Shown here in pieces: positions 17,229-25,002 of a stretch of DNA of 64,000 nucleotides. The DNA is from Bradyrhizobium manausense (GTDB lineage Bacteria; Pseudomonadota; Alphaproteobacteria; Rhizobiales; Xanthobacteraceae). Each line of letters starts with the position of its first letter. The first letter of the stretch is position 1. Both the position numbers and the translations under genes were made by a program. The notes beneath the pieces were generated by a model. The model was not told the origin of the DNA and did not search any database. It was given only the letters and a program-made list of their open reading frames with translations. The stretch lies in NCBI RefSeq assembly GCF_018130615.1, contig NZ_JAFCKB010000016.1, positions 122,963-186,962 on the forward strand, in the 5' to 3' direction.

Positions 17229-17933
17229 CTAGCGCTCTCGATAGGGCTCGGTCTCATCCAATTGACCGGTCAGACGAAGCCGTTCGGAATCCTTGCGAAG
17301 GAATAGGCTGTAGTAATCGCCGGCGCGCAGCTGAGGCAGCGTCAGGGACGCGTTGGCTTCGCCGCAGGCGCCTTCGAGCTTTGCGGTTACGGGATTGATC
17401 GTGCGAGACTGTACGGTGGCAAACGGAGTTTGCTGAAAGATCGTCGGTCCATCCGCAATTTTCAGCGTGGCCGTGCACCCGGGTACGAGATTGAAGAAGC
17501 GCAGCTTGGCTTTCAGGCCATCGCCGGAGCTTTGGCCCTCGTCGATGGACTGGACGGCCCAGCTCGAGTTCGTCTTCGAGATTACCAGGGTGAGATAGGC
17601 CTCGGCGCCCGGCACAACATCTTTCGAGATCGTGGAGCCGTTGACGGCCAGGTTGAGCGGCTTCTTTCCCGGAACGGCACGATAGGCGCTCGCGCCTGTG
17701 GCCTCGTTGATCTGCAGATCCGCCGAATTGACCTGAACCTGAGGGCGATCCCCGTCGGACAATGTGGTCACCCTGATGAAGGCATATCCCGGCGGCGGTC
17801 TGGTCGCGTACAGGCGGCCGATCTCTTGTCCCTGGCTCCGGGGGGCCATGGCGATCGGGAGGGACAATAGCAGTGTCGCAAGGCCCATGAGCCGTAGGCA
17901 AGAGCGACTGCGGAAAGTTGACGGAAAGGCCAT
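17229..17933 (-). CDS. algF: AlgF-like acetylation adaptor, periplasmic
   Basis: 234 residues with a signal peptide (MGLATLLLSLPIAMAPRSQG near residues 16-35). The mature region matches the AlgF pattern: GRLYATRPPPGYAFIRV at its start, beta-rich domains, and LPQLRAGDYYSLFL near the end. AlgF is a periplasmic protein needed for polysaccharide acetylation, thought to bridge AlgI and AlgJ/AlgX. It is the first gene of the leftward operon. Similarity is by pattern, so the assignment is good but less certain than AlgI. Confidence 0.8.
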   Translation of the reverse strand: MAFPSTFRSRSCLRLMGLATLLLSLPIAMAPRSQGQEIGRLYATRPPPGYAFIRVTTLSDGDRPQVQVNSADLQINEATGASAYRAVPGKKPLNLAVNGSTISKDVVPGAEAYLTLVISKTNSSWAVQSIDEGQSSGDGLKAKLRFFNLVPGCTATLKIADGPTIFQQTPFATVQSRTINPVTAKLEGACGEANASLTLPQLRAGDYYSLFLRKDSERLRLTGQLDETEPYRER

Positions 17934-18294
17934 ACCGGGATTGGGGTGCGGTTTGAATTGAGCCCAGACATAGCATCCAACTCATCGAGCGGAAATCAGT
18001 GCAAGCGCGACCGCTCCTCGCATGGCAAACGGAATTGGTTAGCAATGTCCTTGGGCGGCGGCGCTCGCCTCCAACGAACTGGCTCGTCACCCCTCTGGCC
18101 GCCCCGGCTAGCCTTGATTCCCCGGGGCTGCCGCGCCGCCCATCGGCGGCCGATGTGGCAGATAGATCGCAACGGCGGTTCGGCGAGAGCCAGACGGCCC
18201 AGGGCCGGCCTTGTGGCCTTGTCCTGCGGATAAGAGACTATTAAGACTATTAACTCTGTGGAATTTGAATCGGGCGGATCCGAGGGGCAAGACA

Positions 18295-18579
18295 ATGCTG
18301 AAACTGGCTGGAGCAATCGCCGGTCTTTCGATGATGCTGGCAGGTGTGGCGTCCGCGGCGCCGCTTCTGGCTCAAACCGCGGTGCCTCATTCCAATCTGG
18401 CGGTCGAGCAAGTCAAAGTGATCTGCGACGAGGGCGGGCGCTGCTATCGTCCCCCGGTCCGCAAGCCGGTCGCACGCTGGGTCTATGGGGACGGCAATTT
18501 TTACGGCCCGTATGAGGGCCCTGGCTACTACGGTAATCCGCGGCTGAAGTATCGGGTATTTCCCTATTTCTGGTGGTAA
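18295..18579 (+). CDS. Small secreted protein with CDEGGRC motif
   Basis: 94 residues from the ATG at 18295, with GAGGGG 6-11 bases upstream and a signal peptide (MLKLAGAIAGLSMMLAGVAS). The mature part is short, with two cysteines (CDEGGRCY), followed by an aromatic, Gly/Pro-rich tail rich in Tyr and Trp (GNFYGPYEGPGYYGNP) ending FPYFWW. Similar short secreted proteins are common in Bradyrhizobium without known function. It is divergent from algF. Confidence 0.7.
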   Translation: MLKLAGAIAGLSMMLAGVASAAPLLAQTAVPHSNLAVEQVKVICDEGGRCYRPPVRKPVARWVYGDGNFYGPYEGPGYYGNPRLKYRVFPYFWW

Positions 18580-18666
18580 TGCGCTGCGATCGGCATGGAT
18601 GATCGGCACTCGCTTGTCGAGCCGCCGGATGTTCAATTGGTTTGCTAACGGTCCTGGAGGTTTGCG

Positions 18667-19350
18667 ATGACTGATTTGTTCACCCCCAGACAGCTGAGCT
18701 TGTCCTTGCGCGGGGCCATCTGTGCCGCGTTGCTGTGCACTGCCATGGTCACGACAATCCCGGTGCGCGCCGCAGAGAACGGACCGTCGTCACCGGCGTC
18801 CGCAGCGGCCCCTTCCACCCCGCTCAACGATTTTCGCACCCAGCTGGGCGATGTCCGCAAGAGCCTCGAAGGGGTGAACGCGAGGATTGAGGAAAAGGCG
18901 AAAACGATCGAATCCCTGTCCAGGCCCGACGCTGCGAAGCAGCAGGTCGAGGAGCTTCAGGCCCTGATTTCCCAGACGCTGGGGCTGGTCGTGGACAACG
19001 GCGAGATTGCGAAGCTTGGTGCCCGCGCGCTGGGATATGCTCGCTCCAAGCAGGAGCAGATGCGCAACGACACCAAATTCACGCCGTCCGAACGGCAAGC
19101 CCTGCAGAAGCGCTGGGATCAGAACGTTGCCGAAATGGTGAAGGCGACGGACGATTTGGCCAAGGCCAGCGGCGAATTTGCGCAGCTCCTGAAGACCGTC
19201 CAGACGCGGGGCGACTATGCTTCCGAGGTGCTGGAGGTCGAGAACGCTGACGAGATGGTCAGGGTGGTGCGGAATCTCGCCGGTGACGTGCGGGGAGCCT
19301 CGGAAGGATTGAAGCTCTTCATCCGAAGCCTCACGCCGCCGGAGTCATGA
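18667..19350 (+). CDS. Secreted coiled-coil protein of unknown function
   Basis: 227 residues with a TGGAGG ribosome-binding site and a signal peptide (RGAICAALLCTAMVTTIPVR, cleavage near ARA). The rest is almost wholly helical, with heptad-like patterns (RKSLEGVNARIEEKAKTIES, AAKQQVEELQALISQTLGL), so it is probably a periplasmic coiled-coil. No domain recognised. The stop overlaps the start of the lipoprotein gene at 19347 (ATGA), implying coupled translation and a joint envelope role. Confidence 0.75.
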   Translation: MTDLFTPRQLSLSLRGAICAALLCTAMVTTIPVRAAENGPSSPASAAAPSTPLNDFRTQLGDVRKSLEGVNARIEEKAKTIESLSRPDAAKQQVEELQALISQTLGLVVDNGEIAKLGARALGYARSKQEQMRNDTKFTPSERQALQKRWDQNVAEMVKATDDLAKASGEFAQLLKTVQTRGDYASEVLEVENADEMVRVVRNLAGDVRGASEGLKLFIRSLTPPES

Positions 19351-19676
19351 GGCTGAAGCTTACTTGCGCCGTTTTGGCTGCGCTCGCGGTTGGACTGGCT
19401 GGGTGTGACTGGCGCGAGGAAACAGGTTTCGTCGAGGTGAAGAAAAGCTTTGCCAGCTTGGCCGTCGGCGACACGCTGGTCCTCAATGAAACGATGCTCG
19501 ATTTCGGCACCCGCAGCAGCCTCGTTATCCAGCAGCCGACCGGCACGGCCGGTCTGCAGGTCAGACGGGGTGAGACAAGCCGAAAACTCTGCGAGTTCGC
19601 GGTCCGAAAGAATCGGATGGTGACCGTGACATTAGCGGCGGCAAATGGCGGTCTTCGCTGCTCCGTGCAATCGTGA
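19347..19676 (+). CDS. Small lipoprotein
   Basis: 109 residues. The start ATG overlaps the previous stop by four bases. The N-terminus (MRLKLTCAVLAALAVGLAGC) ends in a lipobox with the lipidated cysteine at residue 20. The mature part has two further cysteines (LCEF and LRCSV), probably bridged, and no known domain. It forms an operon with the coiled-coil protein gene. Confidence 0.75.
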   Translation: MRLKLTCAVLAALAVGLAGCDWREETGFVEVKKSFASLAVGDTLVLNETMLDFGTRSSLVIQQPTGTAGLQVRRGETSRKLCEFAVRKNRMVTVTLAAANGGLRCSVQS

Positions 19677-20012
19677 GACTGAGAGAAGGGCCTGCCTCCT
19701 GGAGGCGGCGCTATGGCAGGCTCGCTCCGTCTCGGCACAGGCTCGCAGGGCGCCGCAAGCAACCTACCCTTGGACTGTACCCTTGCCTATATAATGAGCC
19801 GTATTAATTCGGTATTGACCGCGATTAAAAAATCAACAACATTGGCAATTATTTAAATCGACTTTTTATCTCCCTTGGCGAGGGGGCGGTTGGGGCAACG
19901 ACATGCCGAAATCGAAGGTGCTGTCCTTCGCGGTCCCGTTTCTGCCGGATGTCGAATCCCTCTAGACCATCGAGACTCGATTCCTCGCCGAGTTTTTCGC
20001 GTGGGGCAATCT
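19677..20012. other. Intergenic region, AT-rich
   Basis: No gene is supported. A 7-bp imperfect hairpin (GCCTGCC at 19690, GGCAGGC at 19715) follows the lipoprotein stop, and an AT-rich block lies at about 19780-19870, probably a promoter for what follows. Confidence 0.4.
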
Positions 20013-20219
20013 ATGGGCCGAGCAGAACTTCATTTTTCCGATCTGCGGCGTCTCCAGCAAGCGCTGGAAAATATCGCGTCCGACCTCGATGAAATCGAAG
20101 GACGTTCCCATACGCGTCTTCGCGACCTGGCAAAGAATCTGTATGACAGCCCCGGTCGCAGTCTCGAAACCTGCATGTCCAACTTCGAAATCGCGGTGCG
20201 GGGCCGCCTGGCGAATTAA
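20013..20219 (+). CDS. Hypothetical small protein, 68 residues
   Basis: An ATG at 20013 with GTGGGG 8-13 bases upstream opens a frame for a soluble helical product (MGRAELHFSDLRRLQQALEN ... RLRDLAKNLYDSPGR). The helices are amphipathic and codon use fits the genome. No family recognised and no partner gene nearby. Confidence 0.42.
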   Translation: MGRAELHFSDLRRLQQALENIASDLDEIEGRSHTRLRDLAKNLYDSPGRSLETCMSNFEIAVRGRLAN

Positions 20220-20879
20220 GGCGTCGTTCGCGCTCCGAGACCTCGGGGTTTTACGCGTCGTTCGGCAGCTATGGCCTTCGACTGCCACGACATAACATGC
20301 GTGTCGTTGATCGGTGTAAGAGAACCTCTAAGACGATCAGCTCTCGCAGGGCTTGCGTCCAAGTCGAGCGTCCCGAAATGTGCCAGGCTCTCTCTGCCAG
20401 GTTGCACTTGGCGAACGGCGCAGCTTTTCTGCCGAATCGGTTCTTCGTCGCGCTCGACGACTGCGGCAAATCCACGCCAGCTGCAATGCTGAAGCAAAAT
20501 TCATGGCAGAGTTGCATGCCGACGCTCTCTTGTCGTGATGCACCTTCAGATGGCAATCCGATGAACTTCTCGTAACTGACGGCTGTTCGCCGAGCGCAGT
20601 TGCCTGACGTGCGCATCTACGCAGCTGCGCGCGCGCAATTTCGAAGCGGAACTTGATTGGAAATGCGGCAACCAGCGCATTCGTGTGTCGAGGTTGTGAC
20701 AAATGCTTGCTCAGTTGCAAATCCATCATAATACACCCGTTCAATCCTTGCGTCGCGAAAGTTTTGCGTGCGGCGCCACAATCTCGCTGCGATCACTCAA
20801 CACCTTGTCGCGCGGGGATGAGGCGAGTCTTTCAGCATCACGATGAGCGTCAGGCACTCCTCGACACGCAGAGGTTCGA
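20220..20879. other. Gene-free interval before the sugar-phosphate transferase gene
   Basis: Overlapping short frames exist on both strands, none with a credible start or product. It probably contains the promoter and a long leader for the gene at 20880; I see no defined regulatory site. Confidence 0.4.
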
Positions 20880-22310
20880 ATGGCTGTTGCAACTTACGGT
20901 TATGAAGGCGCGCATGCGCTGTTGTCCGCGCGCGGCAGTGCTCTTCAGAGACCGTTTCAGATCGTGATCATAGCTGCCGATTTCCTGCTGATCCTGCTGA
21001 GTTATGTGATTGGGGCGTCCCTCTACGGTGCAGCAGTTGCTTCACCCGCAGATGGCGTGTCGGTAGGAGCCGGGTTGTTCGTCGGAGTCGTTTTCGTCAC
21101 GGTCGCCTATTTTCGGGATGTCTATGCGACGCACCGACTGCTCAATCTGGTCTGGCAGCTTCGAAAGGCGCTCTTCATCTGGTTGACGTCGCTCACCATC
21201 CTGGCCGTCGTGGCCTTCTTATTGAAGTCGACGGACAACCTCTCCCGAGGAACTGTCCTCGTCTTCGCTGCTATCGGTGGCACCGGCCTGATCAGTCTCC
21301 GCTTCGTCTGGCAGGCCGTGTTCGGTACGAGCTTTGCGAGAAGTCGTCTGGTTGATCGCAAGGTGATCTTGCTGAGTCTGCGGCCGCTCGATTTCACCTC
21401 TAGCCGCTTCAAGGATTTGCGGCGGAACGGCTTTGATGTCGTTCGCCATTTTGTCCTTGGGGGCGATTGCGATGATGATCACTGGGAGCGAGCGATCCGC
21501 GACGTCATCCGTCAATCGCGTTCGGCCGATGTTGACGAATATCTGCTCGCGATCGACTGGAATGAGCTGCCGCTGCTGCGCAAGCTGGGGCCTTATTTGC
21601 GCGCTGTGCCGCAGCCGATACGCCTGTTGCCCGACGATCCGATCGCAGATCTGGTGGCCCGTCCGTTTCTCCCGGTCAGCGGAAGCGTCGCGATCGAGAT
21701 TCAGCGACCGCCCCTCAGCATCTTCGAACGGCTGCAAAAGCGCTGTCTCGACGTGGGAGTGGCGCTGTTTGCGCTGGTGCTCCTGACGCCGTTGGTGCTG
21801 ACCGTTGCCGTTCTGATCAAGCTGGATTCCCCTGGAACCATCATTTTCCGGCAGTCACGCCGCGGCTTTAATGGCAAGCCGTTCGAGATCTGGAAGTTTC
21901 GCACGATGACGGTCTGCGAGGATGGTGAGACGATCAGGCAGGCAACCAGAAGGGATGCGCGGATCACCAGGATCGGGCGCTTCCTTCGCATGACGAGTAT
22001 CGACGAACTGCCGCAGCTCTGGAACGTGTTGCGGGGCGACATGTCACTGGTCGGGCCGCGTCCGCATGCGCTCGCCCATGACAACTACTATGACGAGCTG
22101 ATCAGCAAATATGTCTATCGCCATCACATGAAGCCGGGCCTGACGGGCTGGGCTCAGGTGAACGGATTCCGCGGCGAAACGCCGACGATCGACCTGATGG
22201 AAAAGCGGGTCGAGTATGACGTTTGGTACGTCGGCAATTGGAGCATCTGGCTCGATCTCAAGATCATGGCGCGCACGGCCTCGGCTGTGCTGTTCCAGGA
22301 AGCTTATTGA
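20880..22310 (+). CDS. Polyprenyl-phosphate sugar-1-phosphate transferase, exopolysaccharide initiation
   Basis: 476 residues. Four membrane segments occupy about residues 20-140 and are followed by a soluble CoA-binding-like domain. The C-terminal half, from about residue 283, is the bacterial sugar transferase domain: a membrane helix, then KPFEIWKFRTMTVCEDG, RIGRFLRMTSIDELPQLWNV, LRGDMSLVGPRPHA and KPGLTGWAQVNGFRGET. This is the WcaJ/PssA/ExoY class, which loads the first sugar (often glucose-1-phosphate) onto undecaprenyl phosphate at the inner membrane. GAGG lies just before the ATG. It is probably the committing step for the polysaccharide built by this region. Confidence 0.93.
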   Translation: MAVATYGYEGAHALLSARGSALQRPFQIVIIAADFLLILLSYVIGASLYGAAVASPADGVSVGAGLFVGVVFVTVAYFRDVYATHRLLNLVWQLRKALFIWLTSLTILAVVAFLLKSTDNLSRGTVLVFAAIGGTGLISLRFVWQAVFGTSFARSRLVDRKVILLSLRPLDFTSSRFKDLRRNGFDVVRHFVLGGDCDDDHWERAIRDVIRQSRSADVDEYLLAIDWNELPLLRKLGPYLRAVPQPIRLLPDDPIADLVARPFLPVSGSVAIEIQRPPLSIFERLQKRCLDVGVALFALVLLTPLVLTVAVLIKLDSPGTIIFRQSRRGFNGKPFEIWKFRTMTVCEDGETIRQATRRDARITRIGRFLRMTSIDELPQLWNVLRGDMSLVGPRPHALAHDNYYDELISKYVYRHHMKPGLTGWAQVNGFRGETPTIDLMEKRVEYDVWYVGNWSIWLDLKIMARTASAVLFQEAY

Positions 22311-22359
22311 GCCAGCATCTTGAGGCGGATCAGCAGGGGAGCACCAATCAGCCCCGGCT

Positions 22360-22641
22360 TCACTTGGGCGGCGGCTTCCGAAAGAAGCGCATGATCGTAT
22401 CGCCGAGCGCGATGAGCGGCGGCGCGAGGACGAAGAAAGCGCCCATCGCGACGGAAACGATGACGTGCCGAAGCAAGAGCGGTTCGTCCTGGTCCGCTTC
22501 TCTCTGGCTGCGCTCGATGACCGCCGGCGAGAGCGTTTTCGCGCGAGACGTCGGTAGAGGCTTGCGCGGGCGAATAACGAGCAACACGAACAGAATGTTG
22601 AGCAGAACCCAAATAGCCAAAATTGTGAGGACGATCCGCAT
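22360..22641 (-). CDS. Small membrane protein, two predicted helices
   Basis: 93 residues with one hydrophobic helix at about 3-25 and another at about 60-82, separated by a charged loop (RAKTLSPAVIERSQREADQD); the C-terminus is basic (MRFFRKPPPK). No family recognised. It converges on the sugar transferase gene, leaving 49 bases between them. Confidence 0.65.
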   Translation of the reverse strand: MRIVLTILAIWVLLNILFVLLVIRPRKPLPTSRAKTLSPAVIERSQREADQDEPLLLRHVIVSVAMGAFFVLAPPLIALGDTIMRFFRKPPPK

Positions 22642-22846
22642 CCTAAGCCACCGGAAATGAACGAAGAAATAGGATCGAAGCTAACCTCTCGGAACCCGGA
22701 AGACAAGATGCCCAAATTTTTGGCAGTCGAGGCGTCAATCCTGGCTTCACGCTAGGGCAGGCGCTGCATCTTGCGAATTCCGGACGAATACGGAGATCGA
22801 GCGCCGGCAGGGCAGTGCGTGAGGGGCCTGTCCATGGACTGCGGTG

Positions 22847-24634
22847 TCAGTTCCGATACCAGCTCGCCAAGTTCCACGTCGTGACATCCCACCCCGAGAT
22901 ATCAGTCACGAGGCTGTTGACGGCGCCGCCGACGATGTAACGCGACAGCAGCGGCAGGAACACGTTGGCCTCGCAGAAGATCTCGTTGACCTTGATCAGG
23001 AGCGCTGCGCGCTTGATCGGGTCGAGTTCCTGCTGCGCGGCCTTGTAGGCCTTGTCAGCCTCTGGATCTGACCAGCGCGAGACGTTGCGGCCGAGCCATT
23101 TGTTGTCCTTGTTGGCGACCTCCCAGGAGACGCACTGGTTCAGGAATCGCTCCGGATCCGGCTGCGGTTGCGTGGCGTTGTACATCTCCATGTCGCAATA
23201 GAATTTTGAATAGGTGTCGGGGTTGCCGACGTCCGACGAGAAGAACACCGACGCGGTGACCGATTTGAGCTCGATCTCGATGCCGGCCTTCTGGCAGGCC
23301 TGCTTGATGATGGCCTGCGTCTTCTGTCGTGGGGAGTTGGTGGAGGTCTGGAAGACGTATTTGAGCTTCTTGCCGTCCTTCTCGCGGATGCCGTCCGCGC
23401 CCATCTTCCAGCCGGCCTCGTCGAGAATCTTGTTCGCCTTGTCGAGGTTGAACTCATATTTCAGCTTGCCCGACTTGAATCGAGTGGGCTGGTTGACGAA
23501 GCTCGCCGTTGCGACGGCGGCGCGGCCGTAGATGAATTTCTGGATCCCGTCGCGGTCGATCAGCAGGTTGATCGCTCGTCGCACGGCCGGATCGGACAGC
23601 GTCGGGTGCTTGGTCTTGACGCTGGAACGTTCGCCATCGACCTCGATCGAAGGATCCGTCGTGTTGAGGATCATGAACTCGATGCCGCCGGCGGTCGTGA
23701 ACTCCACCTTGCCCTTGCCGCCGGCCTCCATGCGCTTGAGGATCTCGTCCTCCACCAGCAGGTTCCAGGCATAGTCGTATTCGCCGGTCTGCAGCACCGC
23801 GCGCGCCGCGGAGACGGCATCGCCGCCACCCTTGATCTCGAACGTGTCGAAATAGGGCTGGTTCTTGACGTGATAGTCGGGATTACGTTCGGCGCGAAGC
23901 AGATCGCCCGGCTTGAACTCGACGAACGTATAGGGACCCGTGCCGACCGGCTTCAGATTGCCCGGCGCATCGCGCGACTTCGCGCCGGCATAGTCGCCGA
24001 AATGATGTTTCGGCAAGATCTGACCGACAGAGCCGACGAACGGGTCGGCCCAGAACGGGGTCGGCGCCTTGAAAATCACCTTGACGGTGTGGTCGTCGAT
24101 CTTCTCGACCGTGATGTTCTGGTAGGACCCCGTGGTGTAGGCGGCGGTGGCGAGATCCGCGGCGTAGGCCCAGGTGAAGACGACGTCGTCGGCGGTGAAG
24201 GGCTTGCCGTCATGCCATTTCACGCCCTGCTTCAGCTTCCAGATCACGCTCCTGCCGTCGGCGGAAAGGCCGCCATTGGCCTTGGTCGGAATCTCGGCGG
24301 CGAGGCAGGGGATGAGGTTGCCCTCCCTGTCCCAGCCCGCGAGCGGCTCGAAGAAGACGCGCGAGGCGACCTGGTCCTTGGTGCCGAGTGCGAAATGCGG
24401 ATTGAGCAGGGTAGGCGCCTGCCAGACCAGCATCTTCAGTGGACCGCCGCCGCCGGCTTTCGTCGGCTTGTAGGCAAGGGTAGCGTCCGCCATCGCCACG
24501 TCGTTCCAGAGCAGGATCTGGCTCGCGACTGGAGCGGCGATCCCGACTGCAGCCATGGTCCGGATGAACGAGCGTCGCGACAGCGTGCCCTGCTTCACCT
24601 CCGCGACAAATCCGCGGATGTCGTTTTCGTCCAT
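22847..24634 (-). CDS. ABC transporter substrate-binding protein, family 5 (peptide/opine type)
   Basis: 595 residues from the ATG at 24634, chosen because GGAGG lies 7 bases upstream; the earlier ATG at 24691 lacks a site. The N-terminus carries a twin-arginine-type signal (SRRSFIRTMAAVGIAAPVAS). The body is a classical SBP_bac_5 fold: LKQGVKWHDGKPFTADDVVF, then YTFVEFKPGD and RRAINLLIDRDGIQKFIYG. These periplasmic proteins bind oligopeptides, nickel chelates or other small ligands and deliver them to a permease. No permease or ATPase gene is adjacent, so it is an orphan here. Ligand unknown. Confidence 0.9.
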   Translation of the reverse strand: MDENDIRGFVAEVKQGTLSRRSFIRTMAAVGIAAPVASQILLWNDVAMADATLAYKPTKAGGGGPLKMLVWQAPTLLNPHFALGTKDQVASRVFFEPLAGWDREGNLIPCLAAEIPTKANGGLSADGRSVIWKLKQGVKWHDGKPFTADDVVFTWAYAADLATAAYTTGSYQNITVEKIDDHTVKVIFKAPTPFWADPFVGSVGQILPKHHFGDYAGAKSRDAPGNLKPVGTGPYTFVEFKPGDLLRAERNPDYHVKNQPYFDTFEIKGGGDAVSAARAVLQTGEYDYAWNLLVEDEILKRMEAGGKGKVEFTTAGGIEFMILNTTDPSIEVDGERSSVKTKHPTLSDPAVRRAINLLIDRDGIQKFIYGRAAVATASFVNQPTRFKSGKLKYEFNLDKANKILDEAGWKMGADGIREKDGKKLKYVFQTSTNSPRQKTQAIIKQACQKAGIEIELKSVTASVFFSSDVGNPDTYSKFYCDMEMYNATQPQPDPERFLNQCVSWEVANKDNKWLGRNVSRWSDPEADKAYKAAQQELDPIKRAALLIKVNEIFCEANVFLPLLSRYIVGGAVNSLVTDISGWDVTTWNLASWYRN

Positions 24635-25002
24635 CAGATGACCTCCACCTGCCACAAGAACAGTCGTCACCGGCCCCCCATCATGTTGCATCGGAGACTA
24701 GGCGGCAATGCCGACAAAGGCGGAAGGCCCTGCGGCGAAATGGCGGATGAAGGACAACGAGCGCAACTCCGTCCCCGTCATCCCTGCGCAACGGCTTAGC
24801 CGTTGCGCAGGGATGACGGTTCACTGGAACGCAACGACGAGGCTTGAACTCCGCCCTCAAGGACTGCACGGCGCGGGATGCCGCCATGCGCTCGGTTCCA
24901 GCCATCGGTAATCCGTTGCCCTTCACGAGGCCGCCTCTTTATATTGGCGCGATGATTGCGACCGGAGCCGCCTGTACGGCGTTCCGCGATGAGGGCCACG
25001 CG
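24635..25002. other. Divergent promoter region with a long perfect hairpin
   Basis: It separates the leftward solute-binding protein gene from the rightward molybdoenzyme gene. It contains a perfect 21-bp hairpin at 24775-24819. No gene is accepted here. Confidence 0.5.
24775..24819. repeat. Perfect 21-bp inverted repeat with 3-base loop
   Basis: Positions 24775-24795 and 24799-24819 are exact reverse complements around TTA. The arms begin CCGTCATCCCTGCGCAACGG. The ends (CGTCAT...ATGACG) resemble palindromic repeats dispersed in Bradyrhizobium intergenic DNA as I recall them. Confidence 0.8.

Noticed and set aside
23606-24799. A 397-codon plus-strand frame
   Set aside because: Antisense to the family 5 binding protein gene, which has signal and fold motifs.
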